Shown: piece after piece, positions 33,713-44,782 of the stretch | Position numbering within the stretch: the stretch's first letter is position 1 | Layout of the letters: the number at the start of each line of letters is the position of its first letter | Origin: Humulus lupulus | Taxonomy: Eukaryota > Streptophyta > Magnoliopsida > Rosales > Cannabaceae | DNA length: 64,000 bases | Direction of reading: 5' to 3' | Assembly: GCF_963169125.1 (NCBI RefSeq) | Contig: NC_084798.1 | Location: 176,009,338-176,073,337, forward strand | Notes under the pieces: model-generated | What the model saw: only the letters and a program-made list of their open reading frames with translations | What the model was told of the DNA's origin: nothing | Database searches by the model: none | Made by a program: the position numbers and the translations under genes

Positions 33713-34142
33713 ATCTAGGAGAGGGCCTTTAGGCACTCTGGTAGACTTTTCGATATGGTGTCTTGAATGCACGGGTGGTGTTAGTGGTGATCCTTGTGAT
33801 TTCTTGAGATTGATCGTGAGCCTATCGTCTTGCTTCGTGGATCCCAATCTAGATGCCGAGCTCCCTTCTTGGCCATTGATCAGTCTTTAGGTTCGATGAT
33901 CAAGATGAGCCTGTGGCTCCTTTAAATATGCCTTCACATCTATCGCATTATTTACACTCCATCTCCTTAGCTTAGTTGTTTTTAGATCCTTGCTCCTTTC
34001 AAGAGGTAAGGGGTTCAATCCCCCACAACCTCTCTTTTGTTATCTTTTCCCTTCTTTTTTTTATACCTGAGTTCATTTGTTGTATGTCCATATTCATGCA
34101 GGCATTTGAGGACTAAAACACCATTTTCCTTTGTTTGTGCAG
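33713..34142 (+). promoter_or_regulatory. Upstream region of the antisense gene in I
   Basis: This region holds no protein-coding sequence. It contains a TATA-like TTTAAATATG (33,921-33,930), then a pyrimidine-rich leader, a splice-donor-like AG|GTAAGG at 34,004-34,010 and an acceptor-like TTTGTGCAG ending at 34,142. I read it as promoter plus first leader exon of the + strand unit that follows. This is inference from motifs only. Confidence 0.45.
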
Positions 34143-36847
34143 ACACGTACTTTCGACCACTTGCCTCTCTTTGACAGTGACGGTGCTTTTGGCCCTCGAT
34201 CTCCTTTTGACCACGACAGTGGCCAATTTTACTTGCTTGAGGTATACTTTCTTTCTTCCTTATGTTTATTAGGTCCAAAATAGCACCACTCGGGATGGGG
34301 TACTTTGGCCTAGCTCGTCGTGAGTTAACCCAGTTGCATGCCCTCATTCATACCCCGTAGTTGGTTATTTAGAGCCCTTGTGCCTAGTGGTTTTGAGCCC
34401 ATTCCTTTGTGTTTTGTAGCAATCCTCTCATTTCTACGTGAACCCTTTTTGCTTTCAGGACGAGGTCTCATGGCATGTGAAGGACCATTCGACGCTCCTC
34501 CGAGGATCGAGTTTGTTGACTTCTCTTCAGACTCTGAGTCCATCGAGGACAACCCTCACCAAGACTATGACACCTTAAGGCAGGCCCGTATTCGTCATCT
34601 TGAGCACATGGCTGAACTTAGGCGTAAAATATGGGTGGTAGAGAGTGAAATAGACTCATTTTTTAGGGGAGACAGAGTACCTTTCCCTCTTGACCTTAAT
34701 GACCATGTAGCAACCCTTAGGGTGACCCTTTTAGATTTGCAGACGGAGTTGGAGTTTATGGAGGGAAATCTCTCGCCTGAGCCTCTTACCCCGTTTTTCC
34801 CTAATGGCTGTCATGGGGTCGTCCCGTCTTCTCCTCAACCCTTATTTTCGATCTACCCTTGCTTAGCGCTTTCACACTCGGTGCCTCAGTGGAAGACCCT
34901 TGCTAGGAAGAAAAAATGGAGGGTAAAGTGCCCTGTGTCCACCTCACCTTTTTCTTTTGGTTTTGCAGATATGTCGATGAGAGCACAGCGACAGGTGACC
35001 GCTGAGGATCAAGATACTAGCCCCCTATTGGCATCCACCCTAGTGTCCCATGTGTCTGAAAATAAATTGTTGGAATTAACAGAGAACTATTGTGTTTTCC
35101 CGGAATACAAATTATACGTTCCTTTGAACAAGTGTCGGGCTGATCGGTCAAGTCCGGGTTATGTTGCCATGAGCGAGCATATCTTGAAAGCTTGTGGCAC
35201 AATCACATTACACTCGTTATTCGTCACAGTTCTCAACTATTTTGACCTTGCTCCACTCCAGTTGGTGCCCAATAGCTGCCTAACCTTGAGTTGCCTTTTT
35301 ATTGCGTATATGGATTGCTTCAAGCGTGCTCCCACGGCCCAAGAGGTGCATTTCATTTATAACCTTATGCTCTCTCCTAAATCCAAAGGCTTTTATTTCT
35401 TGCAGAAAGCCAATTCTTCGTCCCCCTTGATAGGGGGTTCGATATCCAACCCAGGGTCTTGGAAGCATCTTCTTTGTGAAGGGTCCCTTCTCTATTCGTG
35501 AGCACTTTCGCTCAGCTCCTAGTAAGTACTTCAAGTTTTTTATTATTATTATGTTTTGGAACTTACTGTTTTGAAACTTATGTTCATGTCGGCAACTGTG
35601 TTGATTGTGCAGAGAATTTCACCGTGCCTGAAGTTATCGGGTCAGAGGCGGATGCAGTGGATAAAACTTGAGGCTGACCCTGCTAAAAAAATGGTTGTAC
35701 ATCTCTTCATCGTGACCAACCTCAACCGCCACAAGCTGTCCCCGATCTCAAAGCCTGAGTTGTTGTGGACTATTTCTAGAATGCAGAAGAAAAAGGTTAT
35801 TTTAGCTGACCCTCACTCGGAAAGGGGTGAGGCTGAGTGTGCGCCAGAGGGGGTCTCCCCAGGACATAGGCAACCCCACTGGCCATCTTTGTCTCCCAGG
35901 GGGTGCCCTCCCTTAGCCCCTACAGACCATGACATGGACTCCCACTCCCAGGATCAACAGGCCATGCCGAGGGGTTTCGTCTGTCCTTATTCTGAGGACT
36001 TCGAAGCTTTCCCTCAGGCTTCCCTTGATCCTAGTCCATCGAGGGCTCATTTTCTCGATCTTCCTGCGCCCCCTCCTAATCCATCGGGGGCTCATTTTTT
36101 TGATCTTCCTGCGCCCCCTCCTCCTTCGGCGAGCGGGTCATCTGTCCATACCCAGCCAAACGCCCTTGGCTCGGAAGGGGTGCCCTCAGTGGGCCGCATG
36201 GCGGCTTCTTATGGGCGACGGTATGTCCATGTCGCTACGGATCTTCCTGAGGCTGATTGGAGTGCCCTTGGGAATTTTGCCATGTCGGAGCTCGGGGAGA
36301 CTCTTGCGCGTTCCGCCGCTTGGGTGAGTTCATGCATCTTACGTCGGCCTTATCTATTTTCTCTCTCTTTTTTTTGTTTCTTATCATTGTTATTGTTATT
36401 TTTCTTGTGCAGACCTACACAGTGGCTCAGCGATTTGCCGACTTGGCTCAAGACCTCTCCACGTCGAATGCTGAGAGGGACCGTCTTATGGTCTAGGTCT
36501 AGGGGCTCGAGAGGGAAGTTGCTGAAACCAGGCTTAAGCTAGAGAAGGCCCTGGCGAAGGCCTATTCTTCATCAAAAAAGAAGAATACGGCGATTGCCAA
36601 CACCACGATGCTGCAGGAAAAGGTCACTTGCTTAGAGACCGAACTTGAGGGTGCAAAGGCTACCATCACAGTGTTGCAGGGGAGGGTCGCTTCCTTAGAG
36701 GTGAACAAGGTGGACATTGAGTATAGATCCATATAGCACGCCCTCTACATAGTATGGAGGCCGGATCCTAACTTCGATTTATCCTCCTTTGGTGAGAACA
36801 TCGTTGCCCGGGTGGCTGAGTGGAACGCCCATGGCAGGAGGCCTTGA
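34143..36847 (+). pseudogene. Antisense multi-exon ORF of element I
   Basis: A gene-like unit runs opposite to gag-pol. Leader exon 34,143-34,241 ends GAG|GTATAC; the main exon starts after TTTCAG at 34,459, with ATG at 34,470 (MACEGPFDAPPRIEFVDFS). It stays open to about 35,468, where a small indel shifts the frame to FFVKGPFSIREHFRSAP (35,470-35,520). The intron 35,522-35,612 (GTAAGT...TGTGCAG) joins this in phase to NFTVPEVIGSEADAV. A second frameshift lies near 35,665, a proline-rich stretch at 36,030-36,130, and intron 36,324-36,412 (GTGAGT...TGTGCAG) leads in phase into a coiled coil (TRLKLEKALAKAYSSSKKK..., LETELEGAKATITVL). It ends RRP at 36,844. In-frame stops lie near 36,494, 36,500 and 36,734. 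Extra ORFs at this place are known in Tat elements; the function is unknown. Confidence 0.75.
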
Positions 36848-37460
36848 GATTATCATTATGCGATTTTTTCCATTTAGTCCAATGCGGTTGTATGCTCATT
36901 TGAGCCTTATTTTTCTTGTAATTTCTTCGAGTCATGTTATATTATCAAAACTCTTTTTTTTATATATGTACATATGTGATCATTCATCTTTATTCCTCTG
37001 TGTTCAAGGTCCTTTTGAGCCCACACAATGGGGTTCGATAGGTTCTCTTTTTTATTTATCAGGCTTGAGGTCCTTTGGAGCCCATGCGAAGGGGTTCAAT
37101 AGGTCCCTCTTTGATGCCTCTTGATTGTTCTTATTAGGATATATTGAGCCCTTGGGTTCTAGTTATCCTTTTATATATTTTTGCGCGCACTTATTATTTC
37201 ATGTGAGAAGCGTCCTTCTCGTCATTGTTCATAGTACTATTTTTGCAAGGGTCTCTTTTAGGACCCTTTTTGGCTAGATGGCTTGGTGGCCGCTCTAGGC
37301 TTATCGAATGGTGCTTCCCCTGAGGCACTTCCTCTTGTGGAAGCATTTACTCTTCTTTAGATGCTTTTCTTGTAGGACCTTTTGGCCTCCTTGATGTTCA
37401 TAAGGGTAGCTAATCCTTGTGAGCTCAAGGTCTTCTTCTTGATTTATAAGGGGTTATTTT
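36848..37460. other. Non-coding stretch between antisense gene and array
   Basis: No open frame of note and no known motif are seen. It is T-rich and has phrases such as TTTTGAGCCC and GGGTTC(A/G)ATAGG at 37,010-37,110 in two or three imperfect copies. It is probably the 3' untranslated part of the antisense unit or spacer of element I. Confidence 0.5.
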
Positions 37461-37890
37461 ATATATATAAGGGTCTCATTTAGGATCCTGAGATAAGGGG
37501 TCCTTTTAGGATCCCTCTGATATAAGGGGTCCTTTTAGGATCCCTCTGATATAAGGGGTCCTTTTAGGATCCTCTTCTTCACTATATAGGTCTCGTTTAG
37601 GATCCTGAGATAAGGGGTCCTTTTAGGATCCTCCTGACAAGGGGGTCCTTTTAGGATCCTCCTGATAGGGGGTCGTTTAGGATCCCTATGATATAACGGG
37701 TCCTTTTAGGATCCTTTTGATATAAGGGGTCTTTTAGGATCCTCCTTATATAAGGGCCCTTTTAGGATCCTTTTGATATAAGGGGTCTTTTAGGATCCTC
37801 CTAATATAAGGGTCCTTTTAAGATCCTTTTGATATAAGGGGTCTTTTAGGATCCTCCAGATATAAGGGTCCTTTTAGGATCCTCTTCTTT
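37461..37890. repeat. GGATCC (BamHI) tandem array in element I
   Basis: About 14 units of 26-34 bp follow the pattern ATAAGGGGTCCTTTTAGGATCC(C)TCTGAT. Nearly all units hold GGATCC. The unit is internally symmetric in part (GGTCC and GGATCC). It lies between the end of integrase and the antisense gene. Confidence 0.88.
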
Positions 37891-38129
37891 GCTATATATT
37901 TTGCCTCCTGTTCTACCCCCCCAAGTGCTTGGTGAAATTTATTCCAGCAGGCACTTTGGTGGATGCTATAGAGAAGAAAAATAACATGTGAAGTTGCAAC
38001 AGTTTCATTCATAGCATGCGGGTTACAATGACATATATGAAAGGGTTACATCTAATTGGGAGGTTACCCGGGTAGCCTCTTTGATTCCTACCTACTAAGT
38101 GAACAGAACAGGGAACAAACTAAACATAG

Positions 38130-39290
38130 GTCTTCTTTGCATCGGGTGCAGAAGTTTCAATGGTAGTATTTCTTGAGGTGTTCCGCATTCCATGCTCGAG
38201 GTATGACGGTGTTATCCATGCGGGCCAGTTTATAGGTGTTTGGTGGTATGCATTGAACGACTTGGTAGGGTCCTTCCCAGTTCACCCCTAGTACCCGCTC
38301 CCCAGGTCTCAAGTGTTGGGGAGTACTTTTCTTAGTACCAAGTTTCCTACCCTGAACATTCTCTCTCGCACCCTTGAGTTGTAGTACCTCGCTGCTTGTT
38401 GCTGATATGTGGCTAACCTCGATTGTGCCCTTTCTCTCTTGGCTTCCAACAGGTCCAAATTCCCGACCAATGCTACGATATTAGCCTAGTCATTATACGC
38501 TTGCGTGCGGATGGATTTAATCTTCATTTATATCGAAAGGACAGCCTCGCAGCTGTAGGCTAAGGTGAAGGGCATCTCCCTAGTGGTGGAACGAGGGGTA
38601 GGCCCAAAGTACATTGGGGAGTTCCTCGACCCAGGCCCCTTTCAAATTTTCCAACTTTGATTTCAAGTTCCTTTTTAGGATCTTGTTGATGGCATGTACT
38701 TGTCCATTGGCTTGTGGGTGTACTACTGCGAAGAAACTCCTCTTGATTCCTTTTTCCTTGCAGTATTCCTTGAATATTCCTCCAAATTGCGTTCCATTTT
38801 CGGAGATAATCTTGTAGGGTACTCCAAATCTACAGACGATATATTTTTTGACAAAGGTGGTGATTTTCTTAGCCGTTATGTTGACTAAAGGCTCTGCTTC
38901 CACCCACTTAGTGAAATAATCGACTGCTACCACTGTGTATTTTGCTCCTCCTCTTCTTGTTGGCAACGCTCCAATCAAGTCAATCCCCCACACAGTGAAG
39001 GGCCACGGACTGGTCATGCTCACCAGCTCATTTGGTGACTGTCGGGAGTAATTTGCATGTCTCTGGCACTTGTCACACCTTCTCGCGAATTCGTTCGTGT
39101 CCTTCTCCATGGTAGGCCAATAATACCCCTGGCGGATGGCCGTTTTTGCCGTGGACTGGCCCCCAGCATGATTTCCACATTCCCCTTCGTGTATCTCTTA
39201 TAAAACGTTTAAGGCCTCTCCCTTATCTACGCACCGTAGGAGCGTGGTAGACAAGCCTCTCTTAAATAAGGCTCCATCTACTAGGGTGTA
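38130..39290 (-). pseudogene. Integrase of element I, catalytic residues changed
   Basis: The zinc domain (39,290-39,060) ends with FARRCDKCQRHA. The core 39,110-38,580 is open: TVWGIDLIGALP (first Asp kept), VVAVDYFTKWVEAEPL, then IISENGTQFG where the lineage has SDNGTQF (Asp to Glu), then GQVHAINKILK where it has GQVEA.NK (Glu to His). Two of three metal-binding residues are thus altered. The C-terminal part below 38,580 has stops and contains YNSRVRERMFRVGNLVLRKVL near 38,400-38,330. It would insert cDNA if intact; here it should be inactive. Confidence 0.88.
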
Positions 39291-40667
39291 CTAAGCGGGT
39301 TTGTAAGTTAGTTTACGGGCATCTTTTTTGTCCAAAGGCAAGGTCCCGTCATTTAAGTACCTCACGATGGGTGCAAACCATGACTCCTCAGTGCTATTGG
39401 CCATGTTGATCCTTTCTTCTGCTACACTTGGCTTGGGGAGGTATTCGACCGAGATGGACTCAAGCGTGTCTTCGTCTCGAGTGGAGGCGAGTTTTGCGAG
39501 TGCATCGGGGTTTGTGTTTTTCTCCCTTGGGATCTGTTCTATGGTGTATTTTTTGAACTGATCCAAATACCCCCTCACCTTGGCGAGATATGCAGCCATT
39601 TTTGGACCTCTAGCCTGGTATTCACTCTTCACCTGAAACACTACCAGCTGTGAGTCACTAAAGACATGAAAATAGGTTACCTTTAACTCCTTAGCTAGTT
39701 GTAGGCCAGCTAACAGTGCCTCGTACTCTGCTTCATCGTTGGAGGCTTCGAATCTGAATCTTAAGGTGCAATACATCTTGTGCCTCTCAGGTCCCGTCAT
39801 CACTATGCCAGCGCCGACTCCTCCTTCATTAGATGTCCCATCTACATGGAGGCCCAATTCTTCAGGGTGCTTTTCCTCTTCATGCACCGATTCATTCTCT
39901 TCTATTTCTCCCTTTTCATGGGGTCGGTGTGCAAACTCGACTATAAAATCTGCAAGTATCTGCCCATTGATTGAGGTCCTTGGGGTGTAAGTGATGTCAA
40001 ATTGACTCAATTCAATCGACCATTTTAACAACCCTCCCGAGGTCTCCGGTTTGTGCAAGACTTGACGTAGGGGGGTGTTTGTGAGCACCTCGATAGCATG
40101 AGCATCAAAATAGAGTCTCAACTTTTGAGAAGCCACTATCAAGGCATATGCTAACTTCTCTATTTCTTGGTACCGGGCTTCTGCATCTACCAGTCGTTTG
40201 CTCACATAGTACACGGGCTGCCAGAGCTTCTTTTCTCCTTTGACCAAGGCGGCGCTTATAGCATGCTCTGATACAGCTAGATACAAATACAACTTCTCCC
40301 ATTTTTCTGGCTTGGCCAAAAGGGGTGGTTTTCCAAGGTGTTCCTTTAGCTTGGTGAAGGGGTCCTGACATTCATCATCCCAAGCGAACTTTTTGTTCCC
40401 TTTTAGGATGTTGAAGAAAGGGAGGCATTTGTCAGTGGATCTGGAGATGAACCTATTGAGGGCTGCTACTCTCCCTGTTAAGCATTGCACCTCCTTCTTG
40501 CTTTGTGGTGGGCTCATTTCCAGCAATGCCTTGATTTTTTCAAGGTTAGCCTCGATACCTCGGGAATTCACCATATAACCCAGGAACTTTCCTGATGAAA
40601 CTCTGAAGGTGCACTTAAGCGGTTTTAGCTTCATTCTAAACTTTCGAAGGGTGTTGAACATTTCCAT
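39291..40667 (-). pseudogene. RT end, RNase H and second RNase H of I
   Basis: This is one open stretch of 458 codons. It starts in the RT thumb (KPLKCTFRVSSGKFLGYMV), passes the connection RPFFNILKG-like part, the first RNase H (LYLYLAVSEHAISAALV, with VYYVSKRLVDAEARY), then VDGTSNEGGVGAGIVMTGP, SNDEAEYEALLAGLQLAKEL, FSDSQLVVFQVKSEYQARG and IEQIPREKNTNPDALAKLAS, which form the second RNase H. That domain defines the Tat lineage. Its acidic residues are present, so this part could still fold. The neighbouring RT part is broken by a stop at 40,685-40,683. Confidence 0.92.
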
Positions 40668-40682
40668 GAGATTGTTGGTGAG

Positions 40683-41360
40683 CTATCCTGCCTTCTTTGT
40701 CTTTACCAGCATATCATCCACGTATACTTCCATATTCCTTCCTATTTGATTTGCAAACATTATTTTTACCAGCCATTGATAAGTAGCGCCTGTATTTTTT
40801 AAACCAAAGGGCATCACTTTGTAGCAATAAATCCCCTTGTCTGTTATGAACGAAGTGTGCTCTTCATCAGCCGGGTTCATGGGTATTTGGTTATACCCAG
40901 AATATGCATCCATGAAGCCAAGTAGCTCGTGCGCTGTTGTGGCGTCTACTAACTGGTCTATCCTAGGAAGCGAGAAGTTGTCCTTAGGGCAAGCCTTATT
41001 AAGGTTAGTAAAGTCCACACAAGTCCTCCACTTTCCGTTGGGCTTCGGGACTAGCACTGGGTTTGATACCCATAGTGGGTAAGATGTCTCTCAGATAAAC
41101 CTATTTGCCTTCAACTTGTCAACCTCCTCTTTTAGGGTCGCGTATCTCTCTGGGTCCAGCGCTCTCCTTTTCTGCCTCACAAGCCTTGCTTTTGGGTCGA
41201 TGTTCAGGTGGTAGCACATGACCGCTGGGTCTATCCCTACCATGTCCCTGTGACTCCAGGTGAATACATCAAGGTTGGCTTTCAAGAATTCTACTAGCTT
41301 CTCCTTCACGTCACCCATACGGTTTTTTCCTACCTTCAACTTTCTCAACAGCTCGTTCAT
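40683..41360 (-). pseudogene. Reverse transcriptase of element I
   Basis: The 41,360-41,091 part carries the linker and MCYHLNIDPKARLVRQKRRALDPERY; a stop follows ANRFI. Then LVPKPNGKWRTCVDFTNLNKACPKD, FMDAYSGYNQI, MPFGLKNTGATYQWLV and the catalytic YVDDMLVKTKK near 40,715. The YVDD pair is intact. Stops at about 41,091 and 40,683 interrupt it; both sides remain in comparable frames. Confidence 0.9.
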
Positions 41361-41414
41361 GACCGTGACTTACTCCAACTCCTCTACTAGTTCAGCTCTG
41401 GGTTCTTCCGCGAC

Positions 41415-42008
41415 TCATGGGTCTAACTCATGTGGGTTCGTGCCTTCATGCACAACCATTTCCATAGGCACCGATGGCTTTGTGGCCGTGCGGAGGGATG
41501 TGTTATAGTATTCCCTCGCTTCCTTCTGCTCTCCTTTCATGCATGATATTCCCCCGGGATTTAGGAATTTCATAGCTAAGTGGTAAACAAAAGTTATCGC
41601 ATTCAATTCTCTTAGGGAAGGTCTCCCTAATACCGCATTGAAGGCTGAGGCGCAATCTACCACAACAAAGTTTGCCATTATGGTGCTTTTTCTGGGTTGT
41701 TCTCCCATAGTGAGGGCTAACTCGATCGCCCCTAGGGGCTGTATTGAATCTCCCGTAAATCCATACAAGAAGGTACTGCAAGGCTTTAGGTGCTAGATGT
41801 TTAGTCCCATCTTCTCCAAAGCCGGGCGATATAAGATGTCCACAGAGCTTCCATTATCCACCAAGACCCGATGCACCCTCATGTTTGCAAGCTGGATAGT
41901 CAACACTAGGGGGTCATTATGGGGGAAATGTACACCCCGGGCATCTTCCTCAGTGAAGGTTATTGAGTCATTTTCACCCTTAAAACTCTTCGGGGGGCGT
42001 TGCTTCAA
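41415..42008 (-). pseudogene. Protease of element I
   Basis: [26 protein letters not shown] is followed by [13 protein letters not shown] (active-site loop, near 41,860-41,825). A stop follows KMGLNI at 41,793; then MYGFTGDSIQPLGAIELALTMG, VVDCASAFNAVLGRPSLRELNA (second motif near 41,640) and the linker to RT. It is broken only by the stop. Confidence 0.87.
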
Positions 42009-42049
42009 TCTTAAGACGCACGGTGGTGGACTTCGTCTGACCTCCCTGG

Positions 42050-42300
42050 CATATTTATCTCACCCCTTCCTTGATTCGCCCCCGAATCCTGGCCCTCCAA
42101 AGATGGTCCTGACCTCTCCTTGTACTTCCAGGGCCACCTCTCGTGCCCACGGCGAGGATGCTCCTTCTTTCAGCCTTTGGCTCTCCTTGCGGACATAGCT
42201 GCCCAAATTTCCTCTGCGTATAAGCTCCTCTATTTCTACCTTTAAATGGTTGCATTCCGCGGTGGTGTGGGCGATATCTTTGTGATACTGGCAATATTTA
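42050..42300 (-). pseudogene. Zinc-knuckle part of I gag
   Basis: The - strand at 42,300-42,180 reads YCQYHKDIAHTTAECNHLKV followed by EIEELIRRGNLG. This is the gag zinc knuckle of Tat elements. A stop follows near 42,055, before the protease. Confidence 0.75.
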
Positions 42301-42460
42301 CTGGGTCTCTTTTGGACCGGTCTTTTTTCATTGTCGGAGGCCTTCTGAAAGGGACCTGGTTTTCATTCATGACGAAAATATGTTCTCTAGTGTGGGTGAG
42401 GTCAGTATAAAAGGTGTAGGGGCCCTGTCTGCGCTCATTAGTACGCTGATGCTTCCGGGG

Positions 42461-43276
42461 TCAATCATCTCTCATTCCTTCATATACCCTCTTCTTCTTT
42501 GGACCACTTCGGCTTTCTCGGAATGAGAGTTTTGGTGGATATTTTCCTTTTCCAGCCTTGAGGCTTTCATGACCATCCTCCACATGAATACATTTATGCG
42601 CCCGCTCATAGAAGTCATCCAAATCTGTGACCTCCCTTTTGAGCATGTAATCCCTTAACTTGCTTCCCGAGCGTACTCCGGCTGTGATGGCAATTTTTAG
42701 CTCTCTACGGGTCAAACTCCCTACGTTAGCCCCCTCCATATTGAAGCTATGAATGTAGCTCTTTAGACTCTCATTTTCTCCTTGCTTCGCGTTAGCAAGG
42801 CTGGTGCTCGGCATCGTGTAGTCCCGCACTGCGTGGTGTTGCTGGAGAAATTCATCATAAAATTGTTGCCAAGATCTGATGGACCCTGGTCTAAGTCTTT
42901 TGAACCATTTGTACGCAGGTCCTTTCAATGTGACAGTGAAGCAATGGCATCTAGCACCGCTACTAATCCCCCTTAACTTCATCAGGTCGTTAAATGCATC
43001 CAGATGGTATTTAGGATATGTGTTTCCTTCATATGGGGTCATATGGGGCTCCTTGAAGTTGGCCGGGAGCCAGATGGCTTGGATCTCCTTGATGAAGGGC
43101 GACTCATGGTCGAACTCATCCTCAATGGCTTGTCCTCTAGAGGCGGTGATGATTTTGCTCCGTAGGCTCCTCATTTCTGTGTCTAGGTCTTGTCTCCTCT
43201 TGTTCAAGGAGTCCCTCAATGTGGATGGGTTAGGATCTCCCTTTGCTTCGCCTTCCAGGGGTTCCATAGGAGGCAA
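42461..43276 (-). pseudogene. gag capsid of element I
   Basis: The stretch is 271 codons open. It holds SPFIKEIQAIWLPANFKEPHM, YHLDAFNDLMKLRG, the core FTVTLKGPAYKWFKRLRPGS IRSWQQFYDEFL (Retrotrans_gag-type), and ESLKSYIHSFN. The C-terminal end is basic (FRESRSGPKKKRVYEG). It would form the particle shell. It is separated from the N-terminal part by stops between 43,276 and 43,517. Confidence 0.87.
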
Positions 43277-43516
43277 GGTCCTTTTACCTGCCCTCTTTTT
43301 GTTGAGTTCCTCTCATAAATCTGAGGGTGTTTTCCTTGAGGTGACTTTGACATCATTACGAGGGCCCGAGTTGGTCTTCGACTCTGGTCTCTGGGGCTGC
43401 TTCGGTGGTCCAGGATGCTCGTGCCGCTTCATCCGGGGGGTGTTACTGGTGGAGAGTTGAGTCCTTCCATCATCTACTGGGACGGTGGTTTCTAGTCCCT
43501 CTTGACCCCTCTCTTT

Positions 43517-43987
43517 TCACTTAGGGAGTGATACGTTTGATTTCCCTTGCAACAGGCCATTTAACACCTCTTGCATGTTTTCTAGGGTGGTTTCTAGCCT
43601 TTGGTTCTTACGGTGCAGTTCATGTATCTCCTCTTCATAAAATCGAGATCTAGAACTCGAGCTCATGGAATGGACCCGGGGATGTTTGTCTGGTCTGCGC
43701 GTCGACAGGCCCGGATCCTGCCGGCCGGAGTTCGACACCTGCAGTAGCCTTGGAGGCAGGAACTCATCAGCATCCCTTGCTAGGGCATCTATTGGCCTTG
43801 GCTGATCCTCCTCAAGTGGAACTACTGGGGATGAGGCTTCCCATTCATCTCCGTGAACCTCAGGCTCCTTTGGGGCCTCCACGTTTGTGGGTGGAGGAGG
43901 ATCCTTCATAGAGGCTTTCAGCTGATCTCTGTCAAGGTGGACCTCAACTTCTCGTGGCTCTCTCAGTTGTTTAGAACGTCCTGGCAT
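43517..43987 (-). pseudogene. gag N-terminus of element I
   Basis: The likely start ATG is at 43,987 (MPGRSKQLREPREVEVHLD), 54 bases after the PBS; a longer reading from a GTG at 44,029 is possible but less likely. The product is hydrophilic and Pro/Glu-rich, then helical near the end (YEEEIHELHRKNQRLETTLENM), a likely coiled coil. It ends in a stop at 43,517. Confidence 0.75.
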
Positions 43988-44040
43988 TTCTTTTTTATCG
44001 GAATCAATGGAAGAATAGTGGCTTGACACTTATCTTTCCC

Positions 44041-44056
44041 ACAGAAGGTGCCAAAC
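44041..44056 (-). other. Primer binding site of element I
   Basis: The - strand reads GTTTGGCACCTTCTGTGGG directly after the LTR end. It resembles the TGGCGCC-type site common in plant Tat elements, with changes; the tRNA is not assigned. Confidence 0.65.
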
Positions 44057-44251
44057 TGTTGATGGTGAGAACTCGTCAACGAAGTTAAGTTAGAATACTT
44101 AAAGTATAGTGCTTATAAATGAAGAACTTACAAAATCTAAAAGAAACTTAGAAAATAATTGCAGAAGAAAAATGGAGGAAAGAACTTGTATTTCTCTTTT
44201 GTGTCCAGCTACAATGTTTTTTCCAACCCCCTTCCATGTGGAAGTGGGGTT

Positions 44252-44263
44252 CCTTTTATAGTG
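44252..44263 (-). promoter_or_regulatory. TATA box of element I promoter
   Basis: The - strand reads CACTATAAAAGG, about 195 bp before the end of the 5' LTR and some 520 bp downstream of the minisatellite. It is the best candidate for the genomic RNA promoter. Confidence 0.7.
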
Positions 44264-44782
44264 GGCTCTAATGGCTCCTGATACATTGTGCTCCAGGGGA
44301 CCAGATGATACACAAGTACATTGTCAGGAGAGTGGTATCAGGCGTAGTGGTGTTGGCTCCAGTACATGGTCAGATTCTGTGGGGATGTCTCCACTACTTA
44401 TTTAGTATAAGTGTCAGAGGAGTGGCACCAGGCGTAGTGGTGCTAGTGGTGTCGACTCTGACATCTGGTTAGAAACATATAGGCCATGTCCCCTCTCCTA
44501 TTACTCCCACTACTTGTTTGGCATGAGTATTCAGATCAAACATACAAGGTCTTAAAGGTCGTACCCTATATGAGCTCCATCTTGAGGTGCAGGGTGCGAG
44601 ATACCTAATGCATGTATGGGTCGCGGCGCGATTCGGGGCTCTTGGGCCCTTGGCGTAAGACATGCCCCTTGTCGCGAGACGCCCAAAACACCTCAAGGTC
44701 ACCCATGAGATGTGGGTGATAGGCGCACGAGACGCCACTCCTAGCGAGGCGCCTATTAGTGCATGAGACGTTCGTGGGAATC

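Noticed and set aside
32368..33847. Many open frames of 67-231 codons on both strands
   Set aside because: They are made by the minisatellite unit, appear again at 44,469-45,541 in the other LTR, and have no domain or start context.
34923..34968. Intron in the main antisense exon ending at TTTTGCAG
   Set aside because: The acceptor is good, but the only nearby donor gives about 46 bases, too short for a plant intron; the frame reads through.
35556..36542. One continuous 328-codon + strand protein
   Set aside because: It reads through an intron with strong GTGAGT and TGTGCAG ends (36,324-36,412) and begins inside another intron; the spliced model explains the coiled-coil exon better.
38580..43987. 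Endogenous pararetrovirus (caulimovirid) as source of the RT genes
   Set aside because: Integrase, LTRs, purine tract and target duplications are present, and pararetroviruses lack integrase and LTRs.
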